Source: CALKAL01 sp051846895 (lineage in GTDB: Bacteria; Bacillota; Bacilli; Bacillales; Alkalibacillaceae). From it: 64,000 nt of DNA. Under the pieces are notes generated by a model, which saw only the letters and a list, made by a program, of their open reading frames with translations, was not told the DNA's origin and made no database searches. Shown here one piece after another: positions 50,976 to 60,031 of this stretch (its first letter is position 1; each line of letters begins with the position of its first letter). The translations under genes were made by a program, and so were the position numbers. The stretch spans positions 124,001 through 188,000 of the forward strand of contig JBPYCQ010000002.1 of assembly GCA_051846895.1 (NCBI GenBank), given 5' to 3'.

Positions 50976-51716
50976 ATGTTAAATGGCAAAACAGCTTTAG
51001 TTACTGGTGCATCACGGGGAATAGGAAAAGCAATTGCACTGGAACTTGCCAAAAATGGAGCAAATGTCGTTGTTAACTATGCTGGAAGTAAAGATAAAGC
51101 AGAGGAAGTCGTCAATGAAATTAAACTGCTCGGTCATAATGCAGTTGCGATTCAAGCGAATGTTGCTGATGCAAAATCGGTAAAAACACTCGTTAAATCC
51201 ACTATTGAAGAGTTCGGTTCCATAGACATTTTAGTAAACAATGCCGGAATTACCCGAGATAATTTACTGATGCGCATGAAAGAGGAAGAATTCGATGATG
51301 TTATTAATACGAATCTAAAAGGTGTTTTTAATTGTATTCAAGCTGTCACACGGCCGATGATGAAACAAAGAGCAGGGAAAATAATTAATCTAGCATCAGT
51401 TGTTGCTGTGTCTGGCAACCCTGGTCAAGTTAATTATGTTGCAGCTAAAGCAGGAGTGATTGGAATAACAAAAACAGTCGCCAAAGAACTTGCGACAAGA
51501 AATATTCATGTAAATGCTGTAGCTCCAGGTTTCATTACAACTGATATGACTGATGCCCTACCTGAAGAAGCAAAAAAACAAATGCTTGATCTCATTCCAA
51601 TCAATCGACTAGGTGAGCCTGAAGACGTGGCAAAAGTTGTACGTTTTCTCGCGTCTAGTGATTCGGATTATATTACCGGACAAACAATTCATGTCGATGG
51701 TGGAATGGTGATATAA
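50976..51716 (+). CDS. fabG: 3-oxoacyl-[ACP] reductase FabG
   Basis: FabG is an NADPH-dependent short-chain dehydrogenase that reduces beta-ketoacyl-ACP. The cofactor loop TGASRGIGKAIA is near residue 10, NNAG is in ILVNNAGITRDNLL, and the catalytic Ser and Tyr-x3-Lys are in INLASVVAVSGNPGQVNYVA with AAKAG following. The start is the ATG at 50976 (246 aa), with AAAGGAGG upstream; the ATG at 50955 is within fabD. Confidence 0.97.
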   Translation: MLNGKTALVTGASRGIGKAIALELAKNGANVVVNYAGSKDKAEEVVNEIKLLGHNAVAIQANVADAKSVKTLVKSTIEEFGSIDILVNNAGITRDNLLMRMKEEEFDDVINTNLKGVFNCIQAVTRPMMKQRAGKIINLASVVAVSGNPGQVNYVAAKAGVIGITKTVAKELATRNIHVNAVAPGFITTDMTDALPEEAKKQMLDLIPINRLGEPEDVAKVVRFLASSDSDYITGQTIHVDGGMVI

Positions 51717-51752
51717 TATTTTGGACAAGCTTTTTGAAGGGAGGTGAATATT

Positions 51753-51989
51753 ATGGCAGACGAAATTTTTGATAAAGTAAAGGAAATTATTGTTGATCGT
51801 TTAGAGGTTGATGAAGCAAAGGTGACTAGAGAGGCTTCTTTTAAAGATGACTTAGAAGCGGATTCTTTAGACGTTGTAGAACTAGTGATGGAATTAGAAG
51901 ATGAGTTTGATTTAGAAATTTCAGATGAGGATGCTGAGAAAATTGTAACAGTAGGGGATGCTGTTGATTACATAAACAGCAACCAATAA
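51753..51989 (+). CDS. acpP: Acyl carrier protein
   Basis: ACP carries growing acyl chains on a phosphopantetheine arm. The attachment serine is in DDLEADSLDVVELVMELED, and the protein is very acidic, 78 aa, with EIFDKVKEIIVDRLEVDEAK at the start. The ATG at 51753 is preceded by GGGAGGTG; the GTG at 51744 lies within that site. It follows fabG closely and belongs to the same lipid block. Confidence 0.97.
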   Translation: MADEIFDKVKEIIVDRLEVDEAKVTREASFKDDLEADSLDVVELVMELEDEFDLEISDEDAEKIVTVGDAVDYINSNQ

Positions 51990-52005
51990 TGGATACTAAA
52001 GACTA

Positions 52006-52036
52006 GAGGATGGCATTATCATAAATAGCCATCCTC
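52006..52036 (+). other. Perfect hairpin after acpP
   Basis: GAGGATGGC (52006-52014) pairs perfectly with GCCATCCTC (52028-52036) across 13 bases. No T tract follows, so it could be a weak terminator or a processing or stability structure in the acpP-rnc transcript. Confidence 0.55.
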
Positions 52037-52073
52037 ATCTTCATATCAAGACTGATTCGAAAAGGTGAAAACA

Positions 52074-52751
52074 ATGAATCTAAAACAATTTCAACAAAAC
52101 ATCAATGTAACTTTTAACAATGAAAACTTATTAAAACAAGCGTTAATGCATACATCCTATGTGAATGAGCATCGTCATGAACATTTAGAAGACAATGAAC
52201 GGCTAGAATTTTTGGGTGATGCGGTTTTGGAACTAGCTGTTTCTCAATTTTTATTCAGAAAGTATCCGAATATGTCAGAAGGTGAATTAACAAGGCTTCG
52301 AGCAAATATCGTTTGTGAACCTTCTTTAGAAAAGTTCGCTAATAAGATCAATTTAAGTGAATTTTTATATCTTGGAAAAGGTGAAGAAAATACGGGAGGA
52401 AGAACTAGACCTTCCATTTTAGCAGACACTTTTGAAGCGTTAATAGGAGCTATTTATTTAGATCAAGGTTTTGAACAAGCTTTGAATTTACTAGAGAAAG
52501 TCATTTTTCCAGATATAGAACCCGGTGCTTTTTCACATGCGATGGATTATAAGACCGTATTACAAGAGAAAGTTCAACAACTAGGGAAATCTATTCATTA
52601 CCGTATTGTAGATGAGATTGGTCCTGCTCATAATCGGCGGTTTGTTGCAAATGCGTACGTTGACGATCAAAGAGTTGGGCAAGGTGAGGGTCGTTCTAAA
52701 AAAGACGCTGAACAAGAAGCAGCTAAAGAAGCGTTAAGTAAATATTACTAA
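52074..52751 (+). CDS. rnc: Ribonuclease III
   Basis: RNase III cuts double-stranded RNA in rRNA precursors and toxin transcripts. The catalytic signature is ERLEFLGDAVLELAVSQFLF with metal-binding Glu and Asp, and DTFEALIGAIYLDQG provides the second acidic site. The C-terminal dsRNA-binding domain (from ~residue 155) ends GEGRSKKDAEQEAAKEAL. The ATG at 52074 (225 aa) is favoured by AAAAGGTGAAAAC upstream; the GTG at 52065 is inside it. Confidence 0.97.
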   Translation: MNLKQFQQNINVTFNNENLLKQALMHTSYVNEHRHEHLEDNERLEFLGDAVLELAVSQFLFRKYPNMSEGELTRLRANIVCEPSLEKFANKINLSEFLYLGKGEENTGGRTRPSILADTFEALIGAIYLDQGFEQALNLLEKVIFPDIEPGAFSHAMDYKTVLQEKVQQLGKSIHYRIVDEIGPAHNRRFVANAYVDDQRVGQGEGRSKKDAEQEAAKEALSKYY

Positions 52752-52807
52752 AAAAAGTAGGGATTCTACCCTTTATATGTGATCATATTCATTAATCATT
52801 CATTTAT

Positions 52808-52954
52808 GTGTCGATAGAAGGTTATAAGATGTAGATAAAGAGGCTGTTGATGTAGATAGAACAAATAATGATGTAGATAGCCTGGCTCATGATGTAGATA
52901 GAACGTTTAAGTGTGTTGATAGAAGACATATTTTTGTAGATAGACTAAAACATT
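52808..52954. repeat. Tandem array, seven units of exactly 21 bp, core ATGTAGATAG
   Basis: Units start at 52808, 52829, 52850, 52871, 52892, 52913 and 52934. The first ten bases are close to ATGTAGATAG in every unit (first GTGTCGATAG, sixth GTGTTGATAG, seventh TTGTAGATAG) and the other 11 vary freely. It lies in the 293-base gap between convergent rnc and the DUF1128 gene; the rest of the gap has no gene. The period equals two helical turns. No protein is encoded: the densest frame has a stop between units 1 and 2 and no start codon. I do not know a named family with this core. Confidence 0.87.
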
Positions 52955-53008
52955 CATTTATATATTAAAGTCTGTCTTTGTGATTAGTATTATACTGAAA
53001 TATATTAA

Positions 53009-53036
53009 CCCCCTCGTCGTTTATTGTATGAGGGGG
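53009..53036. terminator. Terminator-like hairpin beyond the DUF1128 gene
   Basis: CCCCCTC (53009-53015) pairs with GAGGGGG (53030-53036). The stem is G+C-rich and stands eight bases beyond the stop of the minus-strand gene. The T-run on that side is interrupted (TTAATATATTT), so termination is probable rather than certain. Confidence 0.55.
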
Positions 53037-53044
53037 GGTCCAAC

Positions 53045-53269
53045 TTATTTTTTTCTAAGCTTTTTAAGTTCATCAATGATAGCATGAATTTCAGGAACAC
53101 TAATATTCCCTTTATTTTTAACCATTTCATAAAGATCTTTAATATCATCATAATTAGCTAAATCATAATGCTCAGCATTCATAACAGATGGATTGAGAAC
53201 TTGTAAGCTTTTTGTTAAGTCGTCAATGATATATTTTAAGTTTTCTTGTGTTGCCTCATTTAAATTCAT
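53045..53269 (-). CDS. DUF1128 family protein (YfkK-like)
   Basis: The 74-aa acidic, helical protein resembles the DUF1128/UPF0435 family (B. subtilis YfkK): ENLKYIIDDLTKSLQVLNPS, the middle NYDDIKDLYEMVKNKGNISV and the end IIDELKKLRK. No function is known. AGGAGTGAAAAG precedes the ATG. In B. subtilis the rnc-smc junction contains no such gene, so this one was relocated here, facing the other way between the repeat array and smc. Confidence 0.75.
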   Translation of the reverse strand: MNLNEATQENLKYIIDDLTKSLQVLNPSVMNAEHYDLANYDDIKDLYEMVKNKGNISVPEIHAIIDELKKLRKK

Positions 53270-53373
53270 CTTTTCACTCCTATGGCTATTTTTCGCTAAC
53301 TTCTTATGTTACTGTTTTTATGATAAAATAAAATGGCTTAAATGTTAAGGGAAATCGGAGTAGGTGTATACAT

Positions 53374-56300
53374 ATGCGATTAAAAAAATTAGAGACTGTC
53401 GGTTTTAAATCTTTCGCTGAACGTATATCAGTTGATTTTGTTCCGGGAGTAACCGCAGTTGTCGGTCCTAATGGAAGTGGTAAGTCAAATATCACTGATG
53501 CAATTCGTTGGGTTCTCGGTGAACAATCGGCAAAATCCCTTCGAGGTTCGCGAATGGAAGATATAATATTTGCTGGAAGTGATTCTAGAAAACCGTTAAA
53601 TGTTGCTGAAGTAACGTTAATATTAGACAACGAGGACCAAAGATTGCCTATTGATTATGATGAAGTGGCTGTGACTAGAAGAGTATATCGTTCTGGTGAC
53701 AGTGAATATTTAATTAATAATCAATCATGTCGTCTTAAAGATATCGTCGATTTATTTATGGATTCAGGGTTAGGAAAAGAAGCCTTCTCTATTATTAGCC
53801 AAGGTAAAGTAGAAGAGATATTAAGCTCAAAATCTGAAGACCGTCGTACGATTTTTGAAGAGGCAGCTGGTGTTTTAAAATATAAACAAAGAAAAATGAA
53901 AGCTGTTAAAAAATTAGTAGAAACGGACGACAACTTAAGTCGTGTTGAAGATATTATTCATGAAATTGAGAGTCAATTAGAACCGTTGAAAGAACAAGCA
54001 GCTATCGCCAAAGACTATTTAGAGAAAAAAGATGAGCTCGAAAAACATGAAGTATCTTTAATTGTTACAGAGATTGAACAAATTCATAAAGAATGGGAAC
54101 AACTATTAATTAGTATAGATGACTATAAAAATAAACTCGTTGAACAACAAACTGTCATTCAAAAAGATGAAGCGCAGATTGAACAGTACGCCTTTGACAT
54201 TCAAAAGTTTGATCAAAAAATTGAAGAACTACAAGAAGAAAAATTAACTTTAACTCAATTAATAGAACAATTAGATGGTCAGAAAAACGTTCTCGTTGAG
54301 CGATTAAAGCATTATGGAGAAAATAAAGATAAACTACTTAAAGATATCGAGGCTAAACAAGATTATATTGATCAGTACACATTAGACTTAGAAGATCAGT
54401 CATCACGTTTAAAAATGATTGAAGAAGAACGTAACCATACGAAGCAAGAAATCGAAAAAATTAAGCATCAACTTTCAGATTCAACATTAGATGTAGAAGC
54501 AAAATTAGAATCACTTAAGGCTGAATATATTGACCTTATGAATGAGCAAGCAGTTAACCGGAATGAAAAGGCTTCACTGGAAAGACAAATCGAACAGACG
54601 AAGCTACGTCAAGAAAAGCTTGATGAGCGATTCAAACAAATGTTGGAAGAAAGAAAGAACGTCGAGTTAGAGCATGAAAAACAAGAAAATGATAAAAAAG
54701 AACTTACTGAAAAAATTCATATTAAAGAACAAGAAATTGAAAGACTAAAAGCGCAGACTGAAGACTTACAAGCAGATATTCACTCTGATGAAGAAAAACT
54801 TCAGCAAGGCTTTAGAATTATTGATCAACTACGCTCGAAAAAAGAAATGCTTGAAGAAATGAAAGAATCTTACAGTGGTTATTACTATGGTGTTAAATCT
54901 ATCCTTCAAGCAAAAGAAAAACATGAGTTAAAGGGAATACATGGAGCAGTAGCACAATTAATTAATATATCCGATGAAAATGTAACAGCTATAGAGACAG
55001 CATTAGGTGGACAAGCACAGCATATCGTTGTTAGCAATGAACAAGATGCGAGAAATGCGATATATTATCTGAAGAAAGCGAATAGTGGTAGAGCAACATT
55101 TTTACCAATCACAACGATTAAACCACGCTACATTGATCAACAAACATTGAATACAATCAAGCATATGGAAGGATTTGTTGGGGTTGCTGCAGACCTTGTA
55201 CAATTTGACAAGCTATATCACGCAATTGTTCAATACTTATTAGGTTCAGTGATTATTGCTAAACAATTAAAAGATGCGAATGTGATTGCTAAATCAACAA
55301 ACCAACGATTTCGAATCGTTACTTTAGATGGTGATGTTGTTAATCCTGGTGGTTCAATGAGTGGGGGAGCTAAAAATAAATCGAATCAAGCTTCACTCTT
55401 TACCCGAGAAAAAGAATTAGAAGAAATAAAAGACAAACTTGTTTCATTTGAAAAGAAAAGCTCTGATTTCCAAGAAAAATTACAGATTAAAAAACAAACT
55501 CTAAATAAAGCGGAAGAAAAACTAAACTTAATTGCAAAAGAAAGAGAGAACTTAAGTCAAGAACAACAAGAACTAATACAATCTTTTCGCTCATTACAAA
55601 TTCAATTATCCTCCTTCAATGATCAATTACATGTATATGATCAAGAAACAAAACAATACAAAGCTGAAATTGATGAAATGAATGAAAAAGTTCGTAAGCT
55701 TGACCAAAGATTAGAGTCAGATCATGAACAAGAAATAAAGCTAAGATTAGAAATTGATGATTTAACGAAAAATCAATCATCATACAAGGAACAAGTTGAA
55801 CAGTTAAAAGAGCAATTAAATTACTTGCAAATAAAATTAGCAGAACAAGAGAGTGATGTTCGAAATCAGCAAGAACGTCTTGATCAAATTAATACAAATT
55901 TTGAGCAAGAGAAGCGTGAGCAAAATGAACTGAAAATTGAACTAGAACGTTTAGAAGAGTCTTACCGAAATACAAATACAGTCGAACAATTAACAAATCA
56001 AGTAAAAGAGTCTAGAACGAAGCTCATTTCAATTGATGACTCTCTTGAAGAAACACGTGAGTCTAGGTATATACTTATTAAAAAACGTAATGATTTAGAA
56101 CGAGAAGTAAAAGAGTTAAAAAAGAAATACGATTACGAGAACAGCCAATTACAACAATTGGAAGTCAAAGCAAACCGTTTAGATGTAGATTTAGAAAATC
56201 GATTAAATCATTTAAGAGAAGAATATATGATGACTTTTGAAAAGGCAAAAGCAGATTACGGTTTGACTGATGAGTTAGAAGAAACACGTCTAAAAGTAAA

Positions 56301-56943
56301 ATTTATTAAAAAGGAAATTGATGAATTAGGTACAGTCAATCTTGGATCCATTGAGGAATATGAACGAGTTCAAGAGCGCTATACATTTTTAACTGAACAG
56401 CAAAATGATCTCATAGAAGCAAAAGAAACGTTGTTATCGATTATTGAAGAAATGGATGAAGAAATGATTCGTAAATTCAGTGAAACGTTCGAGCAAATCC
56501 AAGAACAATTTGCAATTGTTTTTAAAGAGCTATTCGGTGGAGGTAGTGCAGAGCTAAAGTTATCAAATCCGGATGATTTACTCGAAACAGGAGTTGACAT
56601 CATAGCCCAACCACCAGGTAAAAAATTACAACACTTAAGTTTGTTATCTGGTGGAGAACGTGCATTAACAGCCATTGCCCTTTTATTTGCGATTTTACGT
56701 GTCCGACCTGTTCCGTTTTGTGTACTAGATGAGGTAGAAGCGGCCTTAGATGAAGCTAATGTTGTTCGTTATGGGCAATATTTAAAACAGTTCTCACACC
56801 ATACTCAATTTATCGTTATCACACACCGTAAAGGAACGATGGAGTTCGCCGATGTACTTTATGGAGTCACAATGCAAGAGTCAGGTGTCTCCAAATTAGT
56901 CTCTGTCAAACTCGAAGAAACGGAAGAAATGATTTTGTCATAG
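53374..56943 (+). CDS. smc: Chromosome condensation ATPase Smc
   Basis: Smc with ScpA and ScpB extrudes DNA loops and helps to separate origins. The head has Walker A GPNGSGKS at residues 31-38, the ABC signature LLSGGERALTAIALLFA at about 1090, and Walker B FCVLDEVEAALDEAN at about 1112. Two long coiled coils flank the hinge (roughly residues 510-640), whose region includes YSGYYYGVKSILQAKEK, and NPGGSMSGGAKNKSN lies at its end. It is 1189 aa, full length. GGAGTAGGTG precedes the ATG. It is followed by ftsY, as in Bacillus. Confidence 0.98.
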   Translation: MRLKKLETVGFKSFAERISVDFVPGVTAVVGPNGSGKSNITDAIRWVLGEQSAKSLRGSRMEDIIFAGSDSRKPLNVAEVTLILDNEDQRLPIDYDEVAVTRRVYRSGDSEYLINNQSCRLKDIVDLFMDSGLGKEAFSIISQGKVEEILSSKSEDRRTIFEEAAGVLKYKQRKMKAVKKLVETDDNLSRVEDIIHEIESQLEPLKEQAAIAKDYLEKKDELEKHEVSLIVTEIEQIHKEWEQLLISIDDYKNKLVEQQTVIQKDEAQIEQYAFDIQKFDQKIEELQEEKLTLTQLIEQLDGQKNVLVERLKHYGENKDKLLKDIEAKQDYIDQYTLDLEDQSSRLKMIEEERNHTKQEIEKIKHQLSDSTLDVEAKLESLKAEYIDLMNEQAVNRNEKASLERQIEQTKLRQEKLDERFKQMLEERKNVELEHEKQENDKKELTEKIHIKEQEIERLKAQTEDLQADIHSDEEKLQQGFRIIDQLRSKKEMLEEMKESYSGYYYGVKSILQAKEKHELKGIHGAVAQLINISDENVTAIETALGGQAQHIVVSNEQDARNAIYYLKKANSGRATFLPITTIKPRYIDQQTLNTIKHMEGFVGVAADLVQFDKLYHAIVQYLLGSVIIAKQLKDANVIAKSTNQRFRIVTLDGDVVNPGGSMSGGAKNKSNQASLFTREKELEEIKDKLVSFEKKSSDFQEKLQIKKQTLNKAEEKLNLIAKERENLSQEQQELIQSFRSLQIQLSSFNDQLHVYDQETKQYKAEIDEMNEKVRKLDQRLESDHEQEIKLRLEIDDLTKNQSSYKEQVEQLKEQLNYLQIKLAEQESDVRNQQERLDQINTNFEQEKREQNELKIELERLEESYRNTNTVEQLTNQVKESRTKLISIDDSLEETRESRYILIKKRNDLEREVKELKKKYDYENSQLQQLEVKANRLDVDLENRLNHLREEYMMTFEKAKADYGLTDELEETRLKVKFIKKEIDELGTVNLGSIEEYERVQERYTFLTEQQNDLIEAKETLLSIIEEMDEEMIRKFSETFEQIQEQFAIVFKELFGGGSAELKLSNPDDLLETGVDIIAQPPGKKLQHLSLLSGGERALTAIALLFAILRVRPVPFCVLDEVEAALDEANVVRYGQYLKQFSHHTQFIVITHRKGTMEFADVLYGVTMQESGVSKLVSVKLEETEEMILS

Positions 56944-56960
56944 AAAGGAAGTCGAGTGGT

Positions 56961-57953
56961 ATGGGATTTTTTCAGAAATTAAAAGAAAAAATTAGTTCTC
57001 AAACGGAACAAGTAACTGAAAAATTTAAAGATGGAATGACAAAAACACGTGAGTCTTTTACATCTAAAGTAAATGACTTAGTTGCGAGATATAGAAAAGT
57101 AGATGAAGAATTTTTTGAGGAACTTGAAGAAATATTAATTTCAGCAGATGTCGGTGTTGAGACCGTCATGACGTTAATAGAGGAATTAGAATTGGAAGTT
57201 AAACGTCAAAACATCCAAGATCCTGAAAAGGTAAAAGAAGTCATTTCGGAAAAATTAGTAGAGATTTATTATGATGGTGAAGATGAATCTATTGAACACT
57301 TAAACCTTAATGAAAATGGATTATCTATTGTATTAATTGTCGGAGTTAACGGTGTTGGGAAAACAACTACGATTGGTAAGCTTGCCCACCGTCTTAAGGA
57401 AGAAGGAAAATCAGTCATGCTCGCTGCAGGTGATACTTTCCGAGCTGGAGCGATTGATCAACTAGAAGTATGGGGAGAACGTGCAGGAGTAGATGTTATT
57501 AAACATAGCGAAGGAAGCGACCCAGCTGCTGTTATTTTTGACGGTATTCAAGCGGCAAAATCTCGTGGAGTAGATGTCCTATTATGTGATACAGCAGGAC
57601 GACTTCAAAATAAAGTGAATTTAATGAATGAATTATCTAAAGTAAAAAAAGTAATCTCTCGAGAAATAGATGGCGCACCACATGAAACGTTACTCGTACT
57701 TGATGCGACCACTGGCCAAAACGCATTAAGCCAAGCAAAGACGTTTAAAGAAGCGACAGATGTATCTGGCATCGTCTTGACGAAATTAGACGGAACCGCT
57801 CGGGGTGGTATCGTACTTGCTATAAGAAATGAGCTCAACATACCAGTTAAATATGTTGGTCTAGGTGAACAAATGTCCGATTTACAACCGTTCGATGCCC
57901 ACCAATTTGTGTACGGCTTATTTGGCGAACTCATTAATGAAGACGGAGAATAA
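56961..57953 (+). CDS. ftsY: Signal recognition particle receptor FtsY
   Basis: FtsY is the SRP receptor GTPase that docks ribosome-SRP complexes at the membrane. A short basic N-terminal region is followed by the NG domain: G1 GVNGVGKTTTIGKLA, the insert AAGDTFRAGAIDQLEVW, G3 DTAGRLQNK and G4 TKLDGTARGG. It is 330 aa, the compact type without a long acidic A domain. It stands between smc and ylxM-ffh, its partner genes. Confidence 0.97.
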   Translation: MGFFQKLKEKISSQTEQVTEKFKDGMTKTRESFTSKVNDLVARYRKVDEEFFEELEEILISADVGVETVMTLIEELELEVKRQNIQDPEKVKEVISEKLVEIYYDGEDESIEHLNLNENGLSIVLIVGVNGVGKTTTIGKLAHRLKEEGKSVMLAAGDTFRAGAIDQLEVWGERAGVDVIKHSEGSDPAAVIFDGIQAAKSRGVDVLLCDTAGRLQNKVNLMNELSKVKKVISREIDGAPHETLLVLDATTGQNALSQAKTFKEATDVSGIVLTKLDGTARGGIVLAIRNELNIPVKYVGLGEQMSDLQPFDAHQFVYGLFGELINEDGE

Positions 57954-57973
57954 AGATATAAGGAGTGCTTCTT

Positions 57974-58303
57974 TTGCTTGAAAAGACAACTCGAATCAAT
58001 TATTTGTTTGATTTTTATCAACAATTATTAACTCCTAAACAAAAAAATTATATGGAATTATATTATTTAGAAGACTATTCGTTAGGAGAAATTTCAGAAA
58101 ACTACCATGTCAGTAGGCAAGCAGTTTATGATAATATTAAACGTACAGAGGCAATGCTAGAAGACTATGAAGAAAAATTATGTTTATATAAACGTTTTGA
58201 GGAACGAAATCGTCTATTAAACGAAATGAAAGACGCAATAAAAAATCAAGATTTAGAACGAATCGAACAATTGATTGAACAGTTGCAAAACATCGATAAT
58301 TAG
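57974..58303 (+). CDS. ylxM: SRP-associated helix-turn-helix protein YlxM
   Basis: YlxM proteins interact with the signal recognition particle in some Firmicutes. The 109-aa product starts LEKTTRINYLFDFYQQLLT and contains the sigma-region-4-like helix-turn-helix YSLGEISENYHVSRQAVYDN, followed by IKRTEAMLEDYEEKL. The start is the TTG at 57974, eight bases after AAGGAG; the GTG at 57965 overlaps that site. It ends 13 bases before ffh. Confidence 0.92.
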   Translation: MLEKTTRINYLFDFYQQLLTPKQKNYMELYYLEDYSLGEISENYHVSRQAVYDNIKRTEAMLEDYEEKLCLYKRFEERNRLLNEMKDAIKNQDLERIEQLIEQLQNIDN

Positions 58304-58316
58304 GAGGACGGTCAAC

Positions 58317-59660
58317 ATGGCATTTGAAGGCTTAGCAGACCGATTGCAAAACACTATAAAAAAAATTACCGGAAAAGGTAAAGTAACTGAACAAGATGTT
58401 AAAGAAATGACGAGAGAAGTACGTCTAGCTCTACTTGAGGCAGATGTAAACTTTAAAGTCGTCAAAGATCTAATTAAGAAAATTAAAGAAAGAGCAGTCG
58501 GTCAAGAAGTATTAGAGAGCTTAACACCTGGTCAACAAGTTATTAAAGTTGTCAAAGAAGAATTAACCGAGTTAATGGGTGGCGAACATAGTAAAATAGC
58601 GGTTAATAATAAACCACCAACTGTAATTATGATGGTTGGTCTACAAGGTGCTGGTAAAACGACTTCCACTGGTAAACTGGCTAATCTTTTACGTAAAAAA
58701 TATAATCGAAATCCATTATTAGTTGCAGCCGACGTCTATCGCCCAGCAGCGATTAATCAGTTACAGACGTTAGGCAAACAATTGGATATGGAAGTGTTCT
58801 CATTAGGTACAGATGTAAGCCCAGTTGATATCGCAAATCAGGCGATTGAAAAAGCCAAATCAGATCATCATGATTATGTGATTATCGATACCGCAGGACG
58901 CTTGCATGTTGATGAAAATTTAATGGATGAATTAAAGCAAATTAAAGAGAACGTTAATCCTGATGAAATCTTTCTCGTAGTTGATGCCATGACTGGGCAA
59001 GACGCTGTTAATGTTGCTCAAAGTTTTGATGAACAGTTAGAGATTAGTGGGGTTATTTTAACTAAACTTGACGGTGATACACGTGGTGGAGCAGCCTTAT
59101 CTATTAAAGCTGTTACTGGAAAACCTATTAAATTTGCTGGTATGGGTGAAAAGCTGGACCAATTAGAACCATTTCACCCAGATCGTATGGCTTCTCGTAT
59201 ATTAGGGATGGGGGATGTATTAAGCCTCATTGAAAAAGCTGAAACTCAATATGATGAGAAGAAAGCTAAAGAAATGGAACAAAAAATGCGCGAGATGTCG
59301 TTTACATTTGAAGACTTCCTCGAGCAAATGGATCAAGTGAAAAACATGGGCCCACTTGATGAACTTTTAGGTATGCTTCCAGGAGCAAACAAAATGAAAG
59401 GCATGAAAAACTTACAAGTAGACGAAAAACAAATCGTCCATGTCGAAGCGATTATCCAATCAATGACGAAAGAAGAACGAGTGGATCCTAATATTATTAA
59501 TGCAAGTCGCAAAAAAAGAATTGCACAAGGGTCAGGAACTTCTGTCTCCCAAGTGAACCGGTTAATTAAACAATTTAATGATATGAAAAAAATGATGAAA
59601 CAAATGATGGGTGGAGGCAAAAAAGGACGGAAAAAAGGATTAAATCTTCCCTTTATGTAA
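58317..59660 (+). CDS. ffh: Signal recognition particle protein Ffh
   Basis: Ffh binds signal sequences and the 4.5S/6S scRNA and delivers ribosomes to FtsY. The NG domain has G1 GLQGAGKTTSTGKLA, DTAGRLHVDE and TKLDGDTRGG. The methionine-rich M domain starts near residue 300 and ends MKQMMGGGKKGRKKGLNLPF. The ATG at 58317 (447 aa) follows AGGAGG; an in-frame ATG at 58275 lies inside ylxM. Confidence 0.97.
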   Translation: MAFEGLADRLQNTIKKITGKGKVTEQDVKEMTREVRLALLEADVNFKVVKDLIKKIKERAVGQEVLESLTPGQQVIKVVKEELTELMGGEHSKIAVNNKPPTVIMMVGLQGAGKTTSTGKLANLLRKKYNRNPLLVAADVYRPAAINQLQTLGKQLDMEVFSLGTDVSPVDIANQAIEKAKSDHHDYVIIDTAGRLHVDENLMDELKQIKENVNPDEIFLVVDAMTGQDAVNVAQSFDEQLEISGVILTKLDGDTRGGAALSIKAVTGKPIKFAGMGEKLDQLEPFHPDRMASRILGMGDVLSLIEKAETQYDEKKAKEMEQKMREMSFTFEDFLEQMDQVKNMGPLDELLGMLPGANKMKGMKNLQVDEKQIVHVEAIIQSMTKEERVDPNIINASRKKRIAQGSGTSVSQVNRLIKQFNDMKKMMKQMMGGGKKGRKKGLNLPFM

Positions 59661-59678
59661 TATGTAATGTAAAAATAC

Positions 59679-59707
59679 TTTACACACATAAAAAAGTCTG
59701 CTAAAAT
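59679..59707 (+). promoter_or_regulatory. Sigma-A promoter of the rpsP operon
   Basis: TTTACA (59679-59684) and TAAAAT (59702-59707) are exactly 17 bp apart, and TGC directly before the -10 makes it an extended -10. It lies 37 bases before rpsP. Confidence 0.65.
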
Positions 59708-59744
59708 CATATCTTGTTAATAGCTTTTTTATGGAGGTGTAATT

Positions 59745-60017
59745 ATGGCAGTTAAAATTCGTTTAAAAAGAATGGGCTCTAAAAGAAACCCTTTTTATCG
59801 TGTAGTTGTAGCTGATTCTCGTTCACCACGTGATGGACGTATTATCGAACAAATTGGCACTTATAATCCTTTAACTGAAACTCCTGAAGTTTCAATTAAC
59901 GAAGATAAAGCTTTAGATTGGTTATCTAAAGGTGCGAAACCTAGCGACACGGTACGTAACTTATTCTCGAACGAAGGCATCATGAAGAAATTTCACGAGT
60001 CAAAAGCTAAAAAGTAA
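59745..60017 (+). CDS. rpsP: Small-subunit ribosomal protein bS16
   Basis: bS16 is a primary assembly protein of the 30S subunit. The 90-aa product begins MAVKIRLKRMGSKRNPFYRV, followed by VVADSRSPRDGRIIEQIGTY and the YNPL block, and has the DWLSKGAKPSDTVRNL region. ATGGAGGTG precedes the ATG. It heads the conserved rpsP-khpA-ylqD-rimM-trmD-rplS set. Confidence 0.98.
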   Translation: MAVKIRLKRMGSKRNPFYRVVVADSRSPRDGRIIEQIGTYNPLTETPEVSINEDKALDWLSKGAKPSDTVRNLFSNEGIMKKFHESKAKK

Positions 60018-60031
60018 AGGTTAGTGATATC

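Noticed and set aside
52808..52954. Possible CRISPR array or coding heptad repeat
   Set aside because: Same dimensions problem as the other array. As a protein, the best frame has a stop between the first two units and no start codon or ribosome-binding site.
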